A stretch of 64,000 nucleotides of DNA from Streptomyces sp. NBC_01551 (GTDB lineage: Bacteria; Actinomycetota; Actinomycetes; Streptomycetales; Streptomycetaceae). Under the pieces are notes generated by a model that saw nothing but the letters and a program-made list of their open reading frames with translations, was not told the DNA's origin and made no database searches. Below, piece after piece: positions 52,102-60,306 of this stretch (position 1 is the stretch's first letter; each line of letters opens with the position of its first letter). A program made the translations under genes and the position numbers. The stretch is from contig NZ_JAPEPX010000001.1 of the NCBI RefSeq assembly GCF_026339935.1, positions 5,917,501 to 5,981,500 of the forward strand. The letters are read 5' to 3'.

Positions 52102-53207
52102 GGGGCCTCCTCGATGTGGAAGTACACGGTGGGATCGAAGGATGGAGAAAGCGCTTCGATGAGCCGGATGGTGACGAGCAGCCTGTCGTTGGGCGTCAGG
52201 TCGCCGAGGTTGTAGACGCCGATGAGCCGCATCGCCACGTACGGGCGGAGGAGGGAAGCCACGTCCTGGCCGGGCCACAGTTTTGCGGCGATGGGCTTGA
52301 CGAGCCGGTTCCAGTACGCCGCAGCGGCGGCCCGACGGGGGGCAGACAGGTGCCGCTCGTACTTGATGTGCACGGAGCGGTGGGCGGCATCAATGGCCTG
52401 GGCGGTGATGACCGGCGTGTTGTCCAGTCGGTGCTCGATGGCCGAGGGGTGATCGGCGAAGGCGGCAGGGTTGTAGGTGGGGACCAGCCAGCCTCCGAGG
52501 ATCGTGACGTAGGTGAGGAAGTTGGCGAATTCCCCGAGTACGCAGTTCATCCCGGCGGTGTCGTAGTCGAACCAGGCGAGTGGTACGGCGAGGTTCACGT
52601 CCGTTGGGTCGCCCTGGGTGAGCGCGGCCCAGACCGGCCCGGTGTTCTCGAAGTGCACCCGGAGGTCCTTGAGGGCCGTCTGCCAGTCCAGCTTGGCCTG
52701 CTGGCCGTTGATGGTCAGCACCCACTCGCCGAGGTCGTCGAAGGGGATCTCGATATCGGCCACGGTCAGGGAAAGGCCCGTCTCGGCGTAGTACGCGTCG
52801 AGGCGTCCGCCGGAGGCGGCACGGCCCCAGTACAGCTTGCGGACCACGCGAACTGGGTCCGTCAGCATTGCCGTTGCCAGAATGGTTTCCCGGTAGGCGT
52901 CGGTGAGTGAGTCCAGGTAGTGGGTGAGCTCGTTCCCGACGTGGTTGGAGCTGAGCAGGTCGACGAGCAGACCGTAGTTCCGGCCGCCGGCCAAGCGCTC
53001 GTACGTCATGAGGTAGCCGCCCGGTACGCGCACCGAGGCGTGCAGTGTGGGCACCCGGTACCGAGCACGCAGGAGCCTGTGTCCGATCTGTTCCTGCTGC
53101 GCCTCGTCCAGATTGCGGTTGTACTTCACCAGCAGCTGTCGCCCGGCAAGGTCGACGGGGATGACGAGGTTGCGCGTGAAGCGGCGCGGGCGCCCTATCC
53201 GGATCAC
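52086..53207 (-). CDS. Kinase-fold protein with atypical catalytic loop
   Basis: Encodes 373 residues from GTG 53207, overlapping the stop of the GT9-like gene as GTGA. RNLVIPVDLAGRQLLVKYNR resembles the N-lobe with a nucleotide-binding Lys, and LTQGDPTDVNLAVPLAWFDYDTAGMN looks like an APH catalytic loop in which His is replaced by Gln (QGDPTDVN, equal to H-x-D-x4-N) followed by a D-x-D metal site. The remainder is helical. Either it phosphorylates a small molecule with altered chemistry, or it has become a binding protein. Its place among nucleotide/sugar enzymes favours a small substrate. Confidence 0.72.
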   Translation of the reverse strand: MIRIGRPRRFTRNLVIPVDLAGRQLLVKYNRNLDEAQQEQIGHRLLRARYRVPTLHASVRVPGGYLMTYERLAGGRNYGLLVDLLSSNHVGNELTHYLDSLTDAYRETILATAMLTDPVRVVRKLYWGRAASGGRLDAYYAETGLSLTVADIEIPFDDLGEWVLTINGQQAKLDWQTALKDLRVHFENTGPVWAALTQGDPTDVNLAVPLAWFDYDTAGMNCVLGEFANFLTYVTILGGWLVPTYNPAAFADHPSAIEHRLDNTPVITAQAIDAAHRSVHIKYERHLSAPRRAAAAAYWNRLVKPIAAKLWPGQDVASLLRPYVAMRLIGVYNLGDLTPNDRLLVTIRLIEALSPSFDPTVYFHIEEAPCLPH

Positions 53208-54382
53208 CTGGTGCCGCCGGGGTGGTCGTTTCGGCGCAGGAGGTCGACGGCGAGGCCTGCCAGGTACTCCGGTGTGATGATGGCCAGGTCGTTGCCGGAC
53301 GGTGAGCTGAGGGCGTCCCGTACGGGGCACAGGTCTCCCTGGTGCATGCGCTCGGAGAATTCGGTGGCCACGGCATGGTGGTGGGCCAGGCCGGTGGTCC
53401 ACTTGCTGTGGCTGTGCCGGGCGTACAAGCCCAGGACCGCGGGCCCTTCACCGTTCGGCCGCCGGGAGAGGGCAGCCAGATGTGTCAGGCCGGTGTCGTT
53501 GCCGATCACCAGGTCACACAGCGGGAACACGTCGGCGAGGTCGATTGCGGGAACGCCGTCGAGACGCAGAGCGCGGACCCGTCGACTTGTGGTGTTGACC
53601 CTCGATATCTCGGGCGATGGGGCGTGGCCCCCGACGACGAGGAGCTTGACGTCCGTGGCGCTGAGCTCGGCCACCCGCTCGGCCACCTGCAGGTACCGCT
53701 CGACGGTGTAGTCCTTGAGCTCGGGCCAGCTGGTCGCGGTGATCACTGCGATCACGGGCCCGGTGAACCAGTTGTCCGCTTGGAGGGCTCGGACCGTCGG
53801 GTTGGCTGGGGGTGCCGGGGCGAGCAGGAGCGGGCCGAAGTCGCGGTCCGCGGGAAGCCGTACCCCGAGTCGGCGCTCCAGGGCCAGGTAGTAGCGGGCT
53901 GGCAGGTCCGCGTGGACTCGCCAGCTCGACGCCCAACAGGGCGGCGCGGCCGGGTCGCACACGATCGGGACGAAGCCGCTGGTGCGCTGCTCGACGGTGG
54001 GGCGGTCCGCGACGAGAACGGTGGAGCCGGGAGCAGGCTCCACGGCACCGGATGGGACAGCGCGCCGGATGAGGGCGGCATGCTGGCCCTCAACTGCCAC
54101 GGGGATGGTGCGGGAGGGGTGCCTCAGCCTCAGCCACTCCAACACCGCCCGGACGGCGGACAGCGCCAGCAGCGAGTCGCCCAGGCTGCCATTGAGTGCC
54201 ACGGTCACCGATGTCTGGGCGTCCAGCCGGTCGACCAGCTCCGCGACGCCAGGAATCGGAAGGGCTTCGCCCACCTGCAAGAGCTCCCGGCTGTATCCCA
54301 GTGGGGTGCTGTGCACGACCTGGCGGGTGGCGGACTCACGGCCGTCGATGAAACGGAATCCGCCGGAATCGTCGGCGGTCAA
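53204..54382 (-). CDS. GT9-like glycosyltransferase
   Basis: Encodes 392 residues from TTG 54382, overlapping the phosphoribosyltransferase stop as TTGA, with AGGGA seven bases upstream. VTVALNGSLGDSLLALSAVR resembles the N-terminal G-x-G-D-x-L motif of the heptosyltransferase (GT9) fold. VIAVITATSWPELKDYTVER, KLLVVGGHAP and the C-terminal IGNDTGLTHLAALS (N-D-T/S-G-x-x-H) are typical of the same family. GT9 enzymes transfer sugars from ADP- or related nucleotides; Gram-positives lack lipopolysaccharide, so the acceptor here must be something else. In this operon it could finish a nucleoside- or sugar-based product. Confidence 0.8.
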   Translation of the reverse strand: MTADDSGGFRFIDGRESATRQVVHSTPLGYSRELLQVGEALPIPGVAELVDRLDAQTSVTVALNGSLGDSLLALSAVRAVLEWLRLRHPSRTIPVAVEGQHAALIRRAVPSGAVEPAPGSTVLVADRPTVEQRTSGFVPIVCDPAAPPCWASSWRVHADLPARYYLALERRLGVRLPADRDFGPLLLAPAPPANPTVRALQADNWFTGPVIAVITATSWPELKDYTVERYLQVAERVAELSATDVKLLVVGGHAPSPEISRVNTTSRRVRALRLDGVPAIDLADVFPLCDLVIGNDTGLTHLAALSRRPNGEGPAVLGLYARHSHSKWTTGLAHHHAVATEFSERMHQGDLCPVRDALSSPSGNDLAIITPEYLAGLAVDLLRRNDHPGGTR

Positions 54383-54951
54383 CGAGACGTCCCTATCGTG
54401 GTCAGCGAGATCAGGGGGACGCCGTGCGTGGCCAGCAGCTCCCGCGCGCCCCGCGTCGTGTCCTCCACCAGACAGGCAGCGGCCACGGGAGCGGCGCCCG
54501 CCTCCCGCAGGCTCTGGGCGAGGTTGGCCAGCGTGTGTCCGGTGGTGACCTCGTCGTCGACCAGCAGCATCCGCTGGCCCTCGGCGATGCCGTAGGCGTA
54601 CACATCGGTGCGCATCGCGTGGGGCTCGGTGAAGCGGACGGCTCCGGCAAGCGGAAGGTGGAGCTTCCACGCGATCTTGTAGGGGAGCGCCGCGGCGCTG
54701 GCGAGCGTGACCGTGGGCAGGATGCCGCCGGCATCCAGGCCCAGCAGGAAGTCGAGCGAGTCGAGCTCGGGGCCGACCTCCTCCCAGACCAGGGACCACA
54801 GCTCCCTGCCCACGCCTGCCAGCTCGGACGGCGAGACCGCGGCCTCGAGACCGTCCAACGAGTGGATGATGCGCTCGCGGCGGCTCTGGGGGCCGATGGA
54901 CAGGCGCTCGACGATCCGTGCGGAGAACGGCAACGTGGCGGTTTCGGGCAT
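54379..54951 (-). CDS. Type I phosphoribosyltransferase
   Basis: Encodes 190 residues from ATG 54951 with AAGGAG seven bases upstream. MLLVDDEVTTGHTLANLAQS is the PRPP-binding loop (V-D-D-E-V-T-T-G-x-T); DFLLGLDAGGILPTVTLA holds the flexible-loop/first-strand region. It lacks the specificity hood of the housekeeping adenine, hypoxanthine or orotate enzymes. It may attach ribose-5-phosphate to, or remove it from, a base. The neighbouring kinase/nucleotidyltransferase fusion begins 49 bp upstream. Confidence 0.86.
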   Translation of the reverse strand: MPETATLPFSARIVERLSIGPQSRRERIIHSLDGLEAAVSPSELAGVGRELWSLVWEEVGPELDSLDFLLGLDAGGILPTVTLASAAALPYKIAWKLHLPLAGAVRFTEPHAMRTDVYAYGIAEGQRMLLVDDEVTTGHTLANLAQSLREAGAAPVAAACLVEDTTRGARELLATHGVPLISLTTIGTSR

Positions 54952-55000
54952 GGCGAAGCTCCTTGAATGGGTCGTTGAAGGAAGGGCGAGGCGCTGGCTC

Positions 55001-56803
55001 TCAGGCGGCGGATACCTGGACGGCGTACCAGGCCAGCAGGTGATCCACGGCGGCACTGACGGCCTGCAGGGCGCCGTCCGTGCCACGATGCAGCCATTCG
55101 TCGACGACGCTGGCCAGGGTGGGCACCGCGAGCGGCGGGAGGCCGGGCAGCTGCGCGGCGGCGGCGAGGATCTCGTCGGGGCCGCTGGCCCAGACGCCCT
55201 GCTCACGCAGAAGCAGTCGGACGGCGAGAACGAGATGCCGGTACAGCGGACGGAGGTCGCCGGCCGTGGCCCACGCGCGGAGGCGGCGCATCGTGAGGAT
55301 GACCTGGGGGAGGTCCTGAGCACCGGCCAGGACCAGGTCGTGGCGTGTGATCACAGGCAGCTCGAGTCCGGGCGCCGCGTGGAGCACCGGCTGTCCGTCC
55401 TGAATCTGGTGGAGTACGAACGCGAGTCGTGGGGTGAGCCGACGAGCGGTCAGCTCGTCCGGGGTCACCAGAGTGAGGCCAACGGTGGCCAGACCATCCA
55501 GTGCCGCCTGGTAGGTCTTCAGCGCCACGGACACCTGCTCGGAGCCCTGGTGTTCGGAAATCACGAAGAGGTCGACGTCCGACCAGCCAGCGACCCACGG
55601 ACCCGTGCTCGGGCTTCCCGTCAGCGCGGCGAGCCGGACCAGGGCTCCGGCCGAACGCATGGCCCTCGCGAAGGTGGCGGTGGCCTCCGCGACTGCGGTC
55701 GGCAGTCCGAGCGCGGAAACGTCCCCGATCTGTACCCGCGCCGTGAGCTGGGAAGTCTCGGCGATCCTCCGTAACCGCGCCCGCAGGTCGACCACGCTGC
55801 CGGAGTTGTCGATGACATGGTCGGCCATGGCCTCGACCTTGTCCGCGCCTCGTTGGATCTTCACCGCGTCCTTCGCGGCCACGGCGTGCGGAGGCGTCCC
55901 GGACCGGGCCACACGGACATCGAACGGGGCGGACAGGTAAACCACCTGGAGGCGATCGCCGAGCAGGGCCTTCAGTTCCGCGATCGACTCGTTGTCGTGC
56001 ACCGATTCGATGGTGAACAGCCGTGCTTCGACGTGCGCTTCGGCGAAGCGGTTCAGTTCCTCTAGGAGCAGCTCCGCCTGCCGGCGGGCCGAGAGCCGGT
56101 ACGGGTCGGCGAGCCCATGGTGGTATGCGGCCTGCCGGAGCAGGTATCCGATCTTGAAGCGCTGGGCGCCGGCGAGCTGGCGTACGTAGTCGGCGCCCGT
56201 GCTCTTACCGGACTCACTCAGCCCGCCGAACGCGATCACCCGCTGAAGGTGCCGACTGGGAGTGACGGTCTCGTCCGTCTGAGCATTGCCGCCGTACAGC
56301 TTGAAGCGCGCGGGGGTCGGCAGCAGGCGGGTTCCAGCGGCCACGTCCGCGGCAAGGCTGTCCAGCGCGTCCGACAGCGCCGCACGCTGCTTGTGCAGCA
56401 GGGGTATTCGCTGAGCCACGGCCGGGTCGAACGCCGCGGCTTCCTCGCTGCGCCAGATGCGCAGGGTGAGTACGGAGAGGCGGTCCAATGCGGAGGAGAG
56501 CGTCTCGGTGTGGCGAACGGCGCCGAGCAGAGGAGGGCCGGCCAAGGCGGCCAGCACTTCGTCCGCCCGCTCGGCCAGGTTGTTGCGTTCGGCGTTGAGC
56601 TGGTCGATCTCGCGCTTGCAGTCGGCGACCTGGGATTCGCTCAGTCCGCCGCGTACGCGGTCCTCGGCGAGCCACAGACGGGAGTTGGTCGCGTGCAAGC
56701 GAGTGAGGGTGTCGTCCAGCCGCTGCTGGTCCTTGGGCGGAAGCGCTGCCGCGGCCAGCATCAGGCCCGGCGGAAGGACGAGAGAAGGGACGGGCGTTGT
56801 CAT
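55001..56803 (-). CDS. P-loop kinase/nucleotidyltransferase fusion protein
   Basis: Encodes 600 residues. Residues 25-150 form a predicted coiled coil (DQQRLDDTLTRLHATNSRLW; KREIDQLNAERNNLAERADE). Residues 190-345 are a kinase-like P-loop domain: VIAFGGLSESGKSTGADYVR, then YLSAPFDVRVARSG as in dephospho-CoA or adenylate kinases. Residues 380-600 include ALTGSPSTGPWVAGWSDVDL, the G-S-x(10)-D-x-D signature of Pol beta/KNT-type nucleotidyltransferases, and a helical C-terminal domain as in kanamycin nucleotidyltransferase. The order coiled coil-kinase-transferase is unusual. It starts as ATGA on the stop of the thymidylate-kinase-like gene. The substrate is unknown; a two-step phosphorylation and nucleotidylation is the simplest reading. 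Confidence 0.82.
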   Translation of the reverse strand: MTTPVPSLVLPPGLMLAAAALPPKDQQRLDDTLTRLHATNSRLWLAEDRVRGGLSESQVADCKREIDQLNAERNNLAERADEVLAALAGPPLLGAVRHTETLSSALDRLSVLTLRIWRSEEAAAFDPAVAQRIPLLHKQRAALSDALDSLAADVAAGTRLLPTPARFKLYGGNAQTDETVTPSRHLQRVIAFGGLSESGKSTGADYVRQLAGAQRFKIGYLLRQAAYHHGLADPYRLSARRQAELLLEELNRFAEAHVEARLFTIESVHDNESIAELKALLGDRLQVVYLSAPFDVRVARSGTPPHAVAAKDAVKIQRGADKVEAMADHVIDNSGSVVDLRARLRRIAETSQLTARVQIGDVSALGLPTAVAEATATFARAMRSAGALVRLAALTGSPSTGPWVAGWSDVDLFVISEHQGSEQVSVALKTYQAALDGLATVGLTLVTPDELTARRLTPRLAFVLHQIQDGQPVLHAAPGLELPVITRHDLVLAGAQDLPQVILTMRRLRAWATAGDLRPLYRHLVLAVRLLLREQGVWASGPDEILAAAAQLPGLPPLAVPTLASVVDEWLHRGTDGALQAVSAAVDHLLAWYAVQVSAA

Positions 56804-57441
56804 CTGGAGTCCTCCGCGTACGTGGAAGGGGACAGGACCGAGCCGACGACGGACATCACCTCCGCTTGGACCTGCTCAATGGCCTTGCCCTCGCAGTCGA
56901 CGACCTCGGCGTACGACCCCTGCTCCACCTGGTGGAGTAAGACCCTGTGCAGGGCCCGCTGGTACGCCGGATAGACACCGGTCCAGGGCCGGCCCTCACG
57001 CGCGCTGGTGATCGCGTAGCTGCGGTCGGCGTCGAGTGATGGGAGAAGGAGGACGGACATCTCCCGAGCCGGGGTGCGGGAGGCGGCGATCCGCTCCACC
57101 GCTTCGAGTGCCTCAGCTGGGGAGGAGGCTTCCTTGACCGAGGCCGTCGCCGCGCTGACGGCGATCAGCATCGGCATCCCACGGTCGAGGAGGCCGAAGC
57201 GGCCGGGTTCGAGCGCGGCCGACCGCTTGTCGTAGCTGTCGAGGAGCAGCCCCGTCAGCTCGGCGGTGGTGGACCGCTCGAACCACCATGCGGCGTAATC
57301 CTCGCCGGCGACTCGTTCCCAGGCGGCAGCATCGTGCTCGTGAACTGAGCCGAGCAGCTGGATGTTGGAGAAGCGAGCGGCGAGCCGTCGTAGGTGCGTG
57401 GTCTTGCCGACGTTGTCCGGGCCGTTGAGGCTGATGAACAT
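56800..57441 (-). CDS. Thymidylate-kinase-like nucleoside monophosphate kinase
   Basis: Encodes 213 residues from ATG 57441. FISLNGPDNVGKTTHLRRLA is the P-loop, and GLLDRGMPMLIAVSAA holds the D-R motif of thymidylate-type kinases. The remaining sequence (RALHRVLLHQVEQGSYAEVV) is helical. Length is right for the family, but it is unlikely to be the housekeeping Tmk because it is coupled to accessory genes. It probably phosphorylates the pathway's nucleotide or a related metabolite. Confidence 0.82.
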   Translation of the reverse strand: MFISLNGPDNVGKTTHLRRLAARFSNIQLLGSVHEHDAAAWERVAGEDYAAWWFERSTTAELTGLLLDSYDKRSAALEPGRFGLLDRGMPMLIAVSAATASVKEASSPAEALEAVERIAASRTPAREMSVLLLPSLDADRSYAITSAREGRPWTGVYPAYQRALHRVLLHQVEQGSYAEVVDCEGKAIEQVQAEVMSVVGSVLSPSTYAEDSR

Positions 57442-57449
57442 GGCGGTGG

Positions 57450-57914
57450 TCAGGACACGCGGATCTGGGTGTCGAGCACGGCCTTGATCGCCTCGACGTT
57501 GCCGGCCGTGAAGTCGGCCAGCTCCGGCGGCATCAGGTTGAGCTGCCGGACCGCCTCCGCCGTGAACGGCACGCGGACGACCTCGTAGCCGCCCCGCTCG
57601 GGCTTGTCGAACTCGGTGCCCGTGCGTGCAGCGAGGTCCATCTGCTCCAAGCGCGCGGCGAAGATGTGCTGGACACCCAGGCCGCCATCCAGCGAGTCCG
57701 TGATCAGGTGCACGAGCTCTGCCTTGCTCAGCTTGCCCCCGAGCTCCTCGAACACCTCGCGGTGCAGCGCGTCCTCGATGCTCGCGTCCTCGGCCTCGAC
57801 GCCGCCGCCCACCGTCACCCAGTACGGGTCCCGGCCCGGCTTGGTGCGCTTGATCAGCACGAGGTCGTCGCCGTCCAACAGGATGGCCCTGGCATTCCGC
57901 TTGATGATCGTCAT
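57450..57914 (-). CDS. NUDIX hydrolase
   Basis: Encodes 154 residues from ATG 57914 with AGAGAGG eight bases upstream; the longer frame upstream is not conserved. The Nudix box is GGGVEAEDASIEDALHREVF followed by EELGG (G...R-E-x2-E-E-x-G), one residue longer than the textbook box between G and R-E, as in several actinomycete members. KRNARAILLDGDDLVLIKRT is the first beta strand pair. It cleaves a nucleoside diphosphate linked to X. It is the first gene of the operon, with the GTGATATCAC palindrome about 150 bp upstream. Confidence 0.86.
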   Translation of the reverse strand: MTIIKRNARAILLDGDDLVLIKRTKPGRDPYWVTVGGGVEAEDASIEDALHREVFEELGGKLSKAELVHLITDSLDGGLGVQHIFAARLEQMDLAARTGTEFDKPERGGYEVVRVPFTAEAVRQLNLMPPELADFTAGNVEAIKAVLDTQIRVS

Positions 57915-58063
57915 CTCCCGTGCCTCTCTGGGATTCGTTCGTGGCGATGCCGACATGTCGGCTGATTCGCCTGTGAGTTGTCGTAATCGGTGGCCTGCTA
58001 CCGACTGGACGTCGGGGATCTTCAGAGTCTGAGTTACAGGTGCTGTTCGCGCATATCGCGGCG

Positions 58064-58073
58064 GTGATATCAC
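58064..58073. promoter_or_regulatory. GTGATATCAC palindrome upstream of the NUDIX operon
   Basis: Perfect 10-bp palindrome identical to that at 44651-44660, between the operon and the anti-sigma-like ATPase gene. Confidence 0.45.
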
Positions 58074-58135
58074 GGCCGCGTGGAGGGGAGTTGACCCTGT
58101 CGAGCTGGGCCCCGCGAGAGATGATCCCGGGGCTA

Positions 58136-58624
58136 TCAGTCGGCCGCGGGCGAACTGAGCGTGAACCAGGTCTCCGTGCCGTCCTCGCTGACACCCCACT
58201 CGTCCGCGAGGGCTTCGACGATCAGCATGCCCCTGCCGCACTCCTCGTCGGTTGCCGGCTTCCGAACCCGAGGTCTCCCTGGGGACCCGTCACTAACCCT
58301 GATGCCGACAGTCGCCAGCTGGCGCTCCATGGCAAACCTGAGGCTGCTTCCGCCTCCGTGGACCAGCGCATTGGTAACGACCTCGCTGGTCAAGAGGCAC
58401 GCCGAATCGATAAGGGGGAGGAGCCCGCGGTGAGCCAGCCACCTGTGAACGACGCTTCGGATCTCTCCGACGAGGCGGGCGTCGGCGTGACTGACGTCGG
58501 CCGCGGCGTGACGGGGGTCGCAATGACGCTGAAAGGTCAGAGTCACCTGATCGACTTCGGGGTCCGTCTGATTGTGAAGGCGGACCGTCCCGGTGTGGAG
58601 CACGCTGAGTGCGGTCTGGCGCAT
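58136..58624 (-). CDS. Anti-sigma-factor-type ATP-binding protein (HATPase)
   Basis: Encodes 162 residues from ATG 58624 with AAGGAG six bases upstream. CLLTSEVVTNALVHGG is the N box and ATDEECGRGMLIVEALAD the G2 box of the RsbW/SpoIIAB-like GHKL fold. The rest of the histidine kinase is missing, which is typical of the many small HATPase proteins of Streptomyces that inhibit sigma factors or regulators. Its partner is not identifiable. It is divergent from a TPR regulator with twin repeats (see 58717 and 58845) in between. Confidence 0.85.
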   Translation of the reverse strand: MRQTALSVLHTGTVRLHNQTDPEVDQVTLTFQRHCDPRHAAADVSHADARLVGEIRSVVHRWLAHRGLLPLIDSACLLTSEVVTNALVHGGGSSLRFAMERQLATVGIRVSDGSPGRPRVRKPATDEECGRGMLIVEALADEWGVSEDGTETWFTLSSPAAD

Positions 58625-58716
58625 GGGCATCTCCTTCGACGAGTCGGTCCTGTCGCGGTCACATCGAGGAAACCCCTTGGGGCGCTGTTCCGATACGCCG
58701 TCAACCTGTCCTGCGT

Positions 58717-58738
58717 GGTCAAAGTGGTCAAAGATCGT
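58717..58738. promoter_or_regulatory. TCAAAG-type repeat, copy 1
   Basis: Contains TCAAAGTGG and TCAAAGATCGT in tandem; 20 of 22 bases match 58845-58866. It lies about 93 bp upstream of the HATPase gene. Confidence 0.6.
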
Positions 58739-58844
58739 TTCTGAGTGGTGCCCTGGAGGTTCGAATCGTGCCAATTGCTGGTGGGGGAGGGTTCATTGGG
58801 CCCTACCGTGTTGGTGGGTCAGCGGGCACCCCCGCGGCTGACCC

Positions 58845-58866
58845 GATCAAAGTGATCAAAGATCGT
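58845..58866. promoter_or_regulatory. TCAAAG-type repeat, copy 2
   Basis: TCAAAGTGA then TCAAAGATCGT, 20 bp before the start of the TPR regulator at 58887. Its position suggests autoregulation. Confidence 0.6.
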
Positions 58867-58886
58867 CTTGCTCGCTGGAGTGCCTC

Positions 58887-60275
58887 GTGACTCACAAGCG
58901 GAATGAACGGCTCGCCGCCATCCTGGAGGAAGCTGGCTGGTCCCGGGCGCAAGCGGCCAGTGCGTTCAACCGCGTTGCCCAGGAGAACAACCTCGTCGGT
59001 TACACGGCGATTGGCCGCTCCCACATCAGCATGTGGGTCGGTGGGACGGAAGCGTCGGGTGCGTCGCCCGTAATCTTGAGCCAGGCGCTGACGCGTCGCT
59101 TAGGGCGAGTCATCACGCCAGACGAACTTGGCTTCGCAGCCGCTTCGCCATCGGGGCAAGGGGCGCTGGACTGGACCGTCGATCCGATACTGACCCTCAC
59201 CGACCTGGGGAGAATCGACTTGGACGTCGAGCGGCGCAAGCTGCTAACCGGCGCGGTGTACTCGATCGCCGGCCTTGCCCTGCCGGGGGAGTCGTGGTGG
59301 GAGGAGATGGCCGCGGCGGCCCCGGCGGAATCGGCGGCGGGAACGCGAAGAGCCGGGCGATCGGACGTAGCAGCCGTGAGGGAGATGACGGCAGCCTTCT
59401 CCCGCATGGACCAGAGCCGCGGTGGCGGCCACGGACGCCAAGCGCTGGTCCAGTACCTCCACTCGGATGTACGTGGCTTCCTACATGCGGCCTTCCCCAA
59501 CGATGAGATCCGCCGCGGCATGCTTGCCGCGGCAGGCGAACTGTCGTACCTGTCCGGCTGGATGGCCTTCGACAATGGGGAGCACGCCCTCGCGCAGAAC
59601 TACTTCCACCTCGGCCTCAAGCTCGCAGCCCGTGCGGACGATGCCCCGCTCACCGGCCACATTCTGCGGGCGATGGCCCACCAGGCCATCGATCTGGGCT
59701 TCATCAACGAAGGTCTGCGGCTCTCGACCGCATCGATCCAAGGCCAGCGTTACGCGAGCGCTACGCCACGAGAGCGCGCTCTGCTCGGAGTGGTCCACGC
59801 CCGGGGTCTCGCAGCCACAGGGCAGCGACAAGCCGCAGCTAAAGCACTTCTTCGCGCGGAGGATGATCTCTCCGCGGCCACTGAGGACATCCTGGAGCCG
59901 AACAGGACGTTCTTCTTCGCGGAAGCGTCCCTCGCCCATGAAACTGCATGCACACTGCGTGACTCCGGTGACAGGCAGGGCGCGATTCACCAGTTCAAGC
60001 GGAGCGTACGGACCAGGGGTTCGGCATTCCGCCGAACGCATGCCGTGACACTGGGATACCTCGGCTCCGTGCAGGTCGCCGACGGGCACGTCGAGGAGGC
60101 ATGCGCCACATGGAGCACAGTCCTTGACGCCATGGAGGAGGGGATCTACTCGGGACGGGCCCGCCAGGCCGTAGTCGACATGCGGCGCCTGCTCTCCCCG
60201 TACCGACGCCGAGGCATTCCGGCCGTTGCCAGCCTGGACGCCCGGGCCGCCGCATACCTCGTCCAAGTACATTGA
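58887..60275 (+). CDS. XRE-like/TPR transcriptional regulator
   Basis: Encodes 462 residues from GTG 58887 (GGAG six bases upstream). Residues 1-75 form a helix-turn-helix with an unusual first helix (RNERLAAILEEAGWSRAQAA; TAIGRSHISMWVGGTEASG). A short hydrophobic stretch (LLTGAVYSIAGLALPG) follows. Residues 150-450 are TPR-like hairpins (YLSGWMAFDNGEHALAQNYF; AMAHQAIDLGFINEGLRLS), as in NsdA-like and other antibiotic-regulating TPR proteins of streptomycetes. It is divergent from the HATPase gene and has a TCAAAG-type repeat immediately upstream. Confidence 0.83.
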   Translation: MTHKRNERLAAILEEAGWSRAQAASAFNRVAQENNLVGYTAIGRSHISMWVGGTEASGASPVILSQALTRRLGRVITPDELGFAAASPSGQGALDWTVDPILTLTDLGRIDLDVERRKLLTGAVYSIAGLALPGESWWEEMAAAAPAESAAGTRRAGRSDVAAVREMTAAFSRMDQSRGGGHGRQALVQYLHSDVRGFLHAAFPNDEIRRGMLAAAGELSYLSGWMAFDNGEHALAQNYFHLGLKLAARADDAPLTGHILRAMAHQAIDLGFINEGLRLSTASIQGQRYASATPRERALLGVVHARGLAATGQRQAAAKALLRAEDDLSAATEDILEPNRTFFFAEASLAHETACTLRDSGDRQGAIHQFKRSVRTRGSAFRRTHAVTLGYLGSVQVADGHVEEACATWSTVLDAMEEGIYSGRARQAVVDMRRLLSPYRRRGIPAVASLDARAAAYLVQVH

Positions 60276-60306
60276 CCGGGTCACGACGAGGCACGAGGGG
60301 AAGCGC

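Noticed and set aside
56800..57441. Thymidylate-kinase-like gene as housekeeping tmk
   Set aside because: It is translationally coupled to accessory genes and not next to the usual chromosomal tmk neighbours.
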